DNA from: Gammaproteobacteria bacterium UBA3532
GTDB taxonomy: Bacteria > Pseudomonadota > Gammaproteobacteria > Enterobacterales > UBA3532
Length of the DNA stretch: 27,372 nucleotides
Assembly: GCA_002376965.1 (NCBI GenBank)
Contig: DFOV01000205.1
Location: forward strand, 1 to 27,372
Direction of reading: 5' to 3'
Part shown: positions 23,916-27,372 of the stretch, piece by piece
Layout: each line of letters starts with the position of its first letter
How positions within the stretch are numbered: the first letter of the stretch is position 1
Program-made: the position numbers and the translations under genes
Notes under the pieces: model-generated
What the model saw: the letters and a program-made list of their open reading frames with translations, nothing else
Databases searched by the model: none
Told to the model about the DNA's origin: nothing

Positions 23916-26197
23916 ATCGCGCCCCACTCCAGTACCTGACCAAGACTTAGCGCACCATCATTCACTGGATATTGACGGCCGGTATACCAATCAAACCGAT
24001 ATTGCTTGGCGCGATGGCTAAACATATTGACTAAAAGCCGGTTCTGAAACACCCCACCTGTCAAGCCAATAGCGGGTTTAAGCACACTTTGGCTGTGAGC
24101 AACAATCAGGATATATTCCACCAACAAGGCATGAAAATACCAGGCCCGCTCGTTGACACTTCGTTCTCCATAACAGAGTTCAGCTAGCCAATCAGACCAA
24201 TTCAATTTCATGAATTCATCTTTCCGCGTTATTGAACTTTCAGCCATGCTATTGGCTCTATCCCAATCAGCCGGTGTCGCTTTTGAAGCAAAAGCCTCTG
24301 CATGGCGTTGCAGCAGCATCGGAGCTTGGCCGTCAAAGGAGGTATCATCAACAATACCTAGTAGCCATGCCACACCGTCAAATAGCCGCCCTATCGAGCT
24401 GGTTTGGGGCGATTGTATCTGATTGGCCCATGCCCGCTCTAACAAGACCGCCTGCTCCGGCAATGCACGAGGCTCTTCGATTCCGGCCTCCCACAGTAGC
24501 GCTGCCGCCACGCGCCATGGCTCGTTAAACACTTTGTCACCGCCAGGTAGACGAAATGGCTGAATCGTCGCTATGCGCGCCCAATTACCGGGCTGCCCAG
24601 TAAAAGCCTCACCACCCCATAGGGTTTTATCCGGCCCAAAACCAACGCCATCCCAAGAAAAAATCAGCCAATCATCAGCGCAATGCTCCGCACACAGAGC
24701 GCTGGCGTGAGCATGGTGGTGCCACACTTTATGAACTTGCCAATCATTGCGCTCGGCAATACGCCGGTAGCTATAGCTTGGATGATGATCGATTAAGCAC
24801 TGTTTCGGCTTCACTTGATAAAGCCGGCTTAGGTCATCACAAACACCCTGCAATACCTCCAAGCTACGACGAGCTCCCATATCACCAATGTGTGGCGACA
24901 GAACAAACCGATCTCTCCAAGCCAGGCATAAGGTGTTTTTCTGCTGCGCTCCAAAGGCGACAACCGGCTCATCCAAAGTAAAAGGCAGTCGCCCTTCCAA
25001 AGGAGCCGTCCCTCGTCCGAGCCGGATAGGAGCCTGCCGGTTAGCAATAACTTGAACAACGCTATCATCCGCGGGACGCACGATAGGTCGGTTGTGATGC
25101 AGCATAGCATCGGCAAAACGTGCCAATCGTTGCTCCGCCATCCTATTATCAATAATTACGGGTTCGCCACTGATATTGCCTGACGTCGCCACCAATGGCC
25201 CATTAAAGGAACGCAGCAATAGAAAATGTAAAGGGCTGTAAGGCAGCATGACACCGATTCGCCCCAACGCACCCGATACTCGACGGCTAAGCGCTTGTGC
25301 CCGTTGTTCTTGCCCCGCCTCCACCAACACAATTGGCCGCTCATGGCTGCACAGTAATGCCAATTCTCGTGAGCTTGGAGTTGTATAGCGTTGAATGTCT
25401 TCGGTGCCATCACCTCCCAACCAAGGAAACATAACCGCAAAGGGTTTATCGGGACGCTGTTTTCGAGCACGCAACCTGGCAATGGCTTCATCGTTTAAAG
25501 CATCAGCCAACAAGTGATAGCCACCTATGCCCTTTACGGCAATGATGCAGCCACGTCGCAACGCACTAACCGTCGCAGCAATTGCTTCTGTATTTTCGGT
25601 GATTTTTTGTTGTTTCTCGATATATTCAAGTTGAGGCCCGCAATCTGGACAGGCTATCGGCTGAGCATGAAATCGCCGGTCACCGGGATTGCTGTACTCG
25701 CTTGCACAAGCCTCACACAATGGAAAGCCAGCCATCGTCGTGGAGGGACGATCATAAGGCAACGCCTCAATAATGGTATAGCGTGGCCCACAGTGGGTGC
25801 AGTTGATAAAAGGATATTCATGACGCCGATTGCCCTTTTCTGTTAACTCAGCTTGGCACTTTGGGCACATAAAAAAATCTGCAGGCAAATGAATATCGAC
25901 ATGCTCAGACTGACAACTCGCTCTAATTTCAAAACGAGCAAAGCCTACAGATGTGGCGGTATCTATTTGACTGATCACAGGCTGAGCTAAAGGTGGAGCC
26001 TCCGTGATCAGCCTACCTATAGCAGCATCCAACGATGCTTCAATACCCTCCCACCAAATCGCCACCTCACCACAGCGATTTTCAACCCAGCCAGTTAGGC
26101 CCAGCTGCGTCGAAAGCTGATAGACAAACGGACGAAAACCGACGCCTTGCACCTTACCGCTAACAGTGAGAGTTCGTGCATGGATACTACTGGACAT
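23906..26197 (-). CDS. hypF: Carbamoyltransferase HypF
   Basis: This 763-residue enzyme activates carbamoyl phosphate with ATP and transfers the carbamoyl group to the HypE C-terminal cysteine. Domains in order: acylphosphatase with VSGKVQGVGFRPFVYQ near residue 13; two zinc fingers with CPKC, CTHCGPRYT, CEAC and CPDCGP; a YrdC-like domain with IIAVKGIGGYHLLADA and KQRPDKPFAVM; and a Kae1-like domain with HHHAHASALCAEH, FSWDGVGFGPDKTLWGGEAF and LTGGVFQNRLL. All domains are complete. The ATG at 26197 follows the hypD stop by five bases; a GTG at 26224 would add nine residues and overlap hypD. Confidence 0.96.
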   Translation of the reverse strand: MSSSIHARTLTVSGKVQGVGFRPFVYQLSTQLGLTGWVENRCGEVAIWWEGIEASLDAAIGRLITEAPPLAQPVISQIDTATSVGFARFEIRASCQSEHVDIHLPADFFMCPKCQAELTEKGNRRHEYPFINCTHCGPRYTIIEALPYDRPSTTMAGFPLCEACASEYSNPGDRRFHAQPIACPDCGPQLEYIEKQQKITENTEAIAATVSALRRGCIIAVKGIGGYHLLADALNDEAIARLRARKQRPDKPFAVMFPWLGGDGTEDIQRYTTPSSRELALLCSHERPIVLVEAGQEQRAQALSRRVSGALGRIGVMLPYSPLHFLLLRSFNGPLVATSGNISGEPVIIDNRMAEQRLARFADAMLHHNRPIVRPADDSVVQVIANRQAPIRLGRGTAPLEGRLPFTLDEPVVAFGAQQKNTLCLAWRDRFVLSPHIGDMGARRSLEVLQGVCDDLSRLYQVKPKQCLIDHHPSYSYRRIAERNDWQVHKVWHHHAHASALCAEHCADDWLIFSWDGVGFGPDKTLWGGEAFTGQPGNWARIATIQPFRLPGGDKVFNEPWRVAAALLWEAGIEEPRALPEQAVLLERAWANQIQSPQTSSIGRLFDGVAWLLGIVDDTSFDGQAPMLLQRHAEAFASKATPADWDRANSMAESSITRKDEFMKLNWSDWLAELCYGERSVNERAWYFHALLVEYILIVAHSQSVLKPAIGLTGGVFQNRLLVNMFSHRAKQYRFDWYTGRQYPVNDGALSLGQVLEWGAMRT

Positions 26198-26202
26198 AGC
26201 GC

Positions 26203-27297
26203 TTATCTTAGTCCGCCAGCCCACCAGATCCGACAGGCTCCCTCATCGGAGACCATACAAGGCCCATAGGGTGTTCTTGGCGTGCATGCTTTACCATACA
26301 ACCGGCATTCATTCGGACGGATCTTGGCTAGAACCACCTGGGCACAGTCGCAGCCTGGAGGGTTTTCACCGGCTTTTTGACGCGCTTCTTCATGATAGGC
26401 GGGATAGTCATTTCGAGCATCCAGGTGTTGATAAGCTTCAGCGAGCTCAAAACCCGACTGAGGAATGATACCAATTCCTCGCCAATTGGCGTCGGTTACC
26501 TTAAATACGCGTTGCATAATACTTTGAGCTGGCTGATTTCCCTCATCGGTGACCAACTCCTGATAGCAATTATCAAGGAAAGCTGAGCCTTCAGTAAACT
26601 GCCGTAATGTCGAATAAAAGGCGGCTAACAAGCTATCTGGCTCAAAACCGGCAACAGCTGCTGGCAGCTTGTGTTTTTCGGCAACGAAGCGCCATTCATC
26701 ACCGCCCATGACTGTCGCAACATGCCCAGGAGCAACCAGGCAATCAAATCCTGGTGAATCACTGTCGAGCAATAAGGCAACTGCAGGCCATGTGAGACGA
26801 CCGCTGATCAAAACTTTTAGATTTGGACGCTCTTCGAAGGCAAGCATTGCGGCCACTGGAGCCATAGTCGTTTCAAAACCAGCCGCGAAAAAAACCACTG
26901 TTCGATTAGGGTTGGCATCAGCGATGGCAACAGCTTCCATCGGTGAGGCGATGGGCCGAATATCCGCACCTTTGGCTTTGGCTTCCTCCAGCGAACGAGC
27001 CTGCGACCTTGGTACATTGACCGGCACTCGGAGCATATCGCCAAAAGCGACCAGCGTTACGTCGTGATTTAAGCTAACCTGGATAGCCGCATAAACATCT
27101 TCTTCTGGACAGACACAGACAGGACATCCGGGACCAGGAACTAACTCCACCTGTTCAGGCAAAACGCCCCGCAAGCCAGCATGGGTAATCGAACGCTCAT
27201 GCCCGCCACAAACATTCATGATGCGAATGGGCGTATCGGGAAGATCCAACTCTTTGATCTTGTGCATCCATTTTTTTGCTTCGGTAATATTTTTCAT
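26203..27297 (-). CDS. hypD: Hydrogenase maturation protein HypD
   Basis: This 364-residue iron-sulfur protein is the scaffold on which, with HypC, the Fe(CN)2CO group is built. Conserved cysteines are Cys30 in NVCGGHE, and Cys58, Cys61 and Cys63 in GPGCPVCVCP. FFAAGFETTMAPVAA and CLVAPGHVATVMGG follow, and the C-terminal [4Fe-4S] region has CDCAQVVLAKIRPNECRLYGKACTPRTPYGPCMV-type spacing. It starts in an ATGA overlap with the stop of the preceding gene and ends five bases before hypF. HypC, its usual partner, is not seen in the window. Confidence 0.97.
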   Translation of the reverse strand: MKNITEAKKWMHKIKELDLPDTPIRIMNVCGGHERSITHAGLRGVLPEQVELVPGPGCPVCVCPEEDVYAAIQVSLNHDVTLVAFGDMLRVPVNVPRSQARSLEEAKAKGADIRPIASPMEAVAIADANPNRTVVFFAAGFETTMAPVAAMLAFEERPNLKVLISGRLTWPAVALLLDSDSPGFDCLVAPGHVATVMGGDEWRFVAEKHKLPAAVAGFEPDSLLAAFYSTLRQFTEGSAFLDNCYQELVTDEGNQPAQSIMQRVFKVTDANWRGIGIIPQSGFELAEAYQHLDARNDYPAYHEEARQKAGENPPGCDCAQVVLAKIRPNECRLYGKACTPRTPYGPCMVSDEGACRIWWAGGLR

Positions 27298-27372
27298 GCG
27301 CTCTGAGCTACCTCATAACGTGTTTTCCATTGCTGCTCAATCCAAGCAATCCAAGGCGCATAACTCTCTTCA
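27294..27372 (-). CDS. C-terminal end of a further hyp-operon gene, possibly hypB
   Basis: The last 25 codons of an open frame read EESYAPWIAWIEQQWKTRY and end in a TGA that overlaps the hypD ATG as ATGA. The W-x2-W-I/L pattern near the C-terminus resembles the end of the nickel-inserting GTPase HypB, which often precedes hypD or hypC. The piece is too short to be sure; another accessory gene is possible. Confidence 0.45.
   Translation of the reverse strand, partial: EESYAPWIAWIEQQWKTRYEVAQSA

Noticed and set aside
24829..25491. Two other minus-strand frames of about 110 codons within hypF
   Set aside because: They are out of phase with the conserved HypF domains, which read through this stretch without interruption.

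Overview
The window reads as chromosome of a gammaproteobacterium. The block sfsA-dksA-gluQ-pcnB-folK-panB-panC has the same gene content and order as the equivalent block in Escherichia coli. The DksA, PcnB, PanB, IlvM and NsrR proteins are also clearly of the gamma type. Base composition is mid-range by eye and even across the window. No phage, transposase, CRISPR, tRNA or rRNA is visible, and the genus cannot be fixed from the sequence. No stretch longer than about 300 bases lacks a gene.

Layout. (1) 1-1540, minus strand: a solute-binding lipoprotein of the NitT/TauT type, translationally coupled to a membrane sensor protein that runs off the window. (2) 1612-2549: two small membrane proteins of unknown function. 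(3) 2569-7200, minus strand: a branched-chain amino acid operon read as leader peptide and attenuator, ilvG, ilvM, cimA, ilvE, then a membrane protein. It carries a citramalate synthase inside the operon, and the leader peptide ilvL and its terminator can be read directly. (4) 7422-13794, plus strand: Rieske protein, sfsA, dksA, gluQ, pcnB, folK, panB, panC. pcnB has no ATG, GTG or TTG at its 5' end and most likely starts at ATT. (5) 13802-13957: a long nested inverted repeat and the pnp terminator. (6) 13982-17497, minus strand: pnp, rpsO and a TraB/GumN-family protein. (7) 17635-19410: a pterin cluster of folE, a divergent folK paralogue and folM; the last two converge and overlap by 132 bp. 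(8) 19518-21566, plus strand: a probable NsrR-controlled nitric oxide response operon of truncated haemoglobin, [2Fe-2S]/FAD/NAD reductase and nsrR. (9) 21590-22557, minus strand: a Nudix-like protein and an Ig/PKD-like protein. (10) 22806-27372, minus strand: the [NiFe]-hydrogenase maturation genes hypE, hypF, hypD and the tail of one more gene.

How they work together. CimA makes citramalate from pyruvate and acetyl-CoA, which can feed 2-oxobutyrate to IlvGM and so allow isoleucine synthesis without threonine deaminase. The leader peptide would couple the whole set to the supply of charged branched-chain tRNAs. The haemoglobin and the reductase look like the two halves of a flavohaemoglobin carried on separate chains under an NO-sensing repressor. 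FolE, the FolK paralogue and FolM suggest a reduced-pterin branch separate from the folate FolK in the pan block. HypD, HypE and HypF imply that a [NiFe] hydrogenase is encoded elsewhere.
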